From contig JAAYLO010000062.1 in the NCBI GenBank assembly GCA_012521855.1, positions 1 through 5,599 of the forward strand: a DNA stretch of 5,599 bases. The letters run 5' to 3'. The notes below the pieces were generated by a model that saw only the letters and a program-made list of their open reading frames with translations, did no database searches and had not been told where the DNA came from. This DNA is from Halanaerobiaceae bacterium. Lineage in GTDB: Bacteria > Bacillota > Halanaerobiia > Halanaerobiales > DTU029. A program made the position numbers and the translations under genes. Shown here piece after piece: positions 5,564 through 5,599 of the stretch (the first letter of the stretch is position 1; every line of letters begins with the position of its first letter).

Positions 5564-5599
5564 GGGCGAATAGCTCAGTTGGGAGAGCACCTGCCTTAC
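5564..5599 (+). tRNA. trnV: tRNA-Val(UAC), 5' part, cut by the window edge
   Basis: This is a 5' half tRNA: acceptor strand GGGCGAA (5564-5570), TA, D stem GCTC/GAGC around AGTTGGGA, then anticodon strand CCTGC (5590-5594) and loop start C-T-T-A-C. With the invariant U33 at 5596, the anticodon is TAC (5597-5599), which reads valine GUA codons and commonly others in the GUN box. The last base of the window is anticodon position 36. The 3' half is not visible, so its integrity cannot be judged. Confidence 0.92.

Overview
The window looks like chromosomal DNA from a low-GC, AT-rich Firmicute. The evidence is strong AGGAGG-type ribosome binding sites, sigma-A promoters with 17-nt spacers, a T-box leader, and the mix of families (an Eis-like GNAT-SCP2 protein, an LCP-family protein, an ISLre2-type transposase remnant). 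The clostridial or halanaerobial side of the phylum is my best guess. It rests on general resemblance and I cannot name a genus.

Left edge (1-554). The first ~128 bases are the broken N-terminal part of an ISLre2/UPF0236-type transposase. Immediately downstream is a good sigma-A promoter (TTGACT, 17 nt, TATATT), followed by a complete tRNA-sensing T-box leader. The leader has an AUG specifier, a UGGU acceptor-end-binding bulge, and mutually exclusive antiterminator and terminator helices.

Centre (555-4165, + strand). The T-box drives metG, a 544-residue type-1 methionyl-tRNA synthetase with four CxxC zinc knuckles and no C-terminal EMAPII-like domain. After 127 nt with no visible terminator comes a YihX-like HAD phosphatase (200 aa). 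After another 22 nt comes a 407-residue Eis-like acyltransferase (two GNAT folds plus an SCP2-like domain, ending in Phe). The last two genes are almost certainly co-transcribed, and read-through from metG is plausible. A bidirectional hairpin terminator follows.

Right part (4195-5599). A complete tRNA-Leu(GAG) gene with encoded CCA lies on the minus strand under its own near-consensus promoter. Diverging from it, on the plus strand, is a 267-residue membrane-anchored LytR-CpsA-Psr (LCP)-like protein that has lost several of the family's signature arginines. A second strong promoter then leads into a tRNA gene that the window edge cuts at the third anticodon base; the anticodon reads UAC (Val).

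Functional picture: a methionine/tRNA-Met-responsive transcription unit that may carry two small-molecule-modifying enzymes as passengers, followed by a tRNA-flanked, diverged LCP gene. I see no CRISPR array, no intact mobile element and no obvious defence system. The most interesting points are the T-box/type-1 MetRS pairing with its possible extended operon, the degenerate LCP protein, and the altered acetyl-CoA loop in the Eis-like protein.
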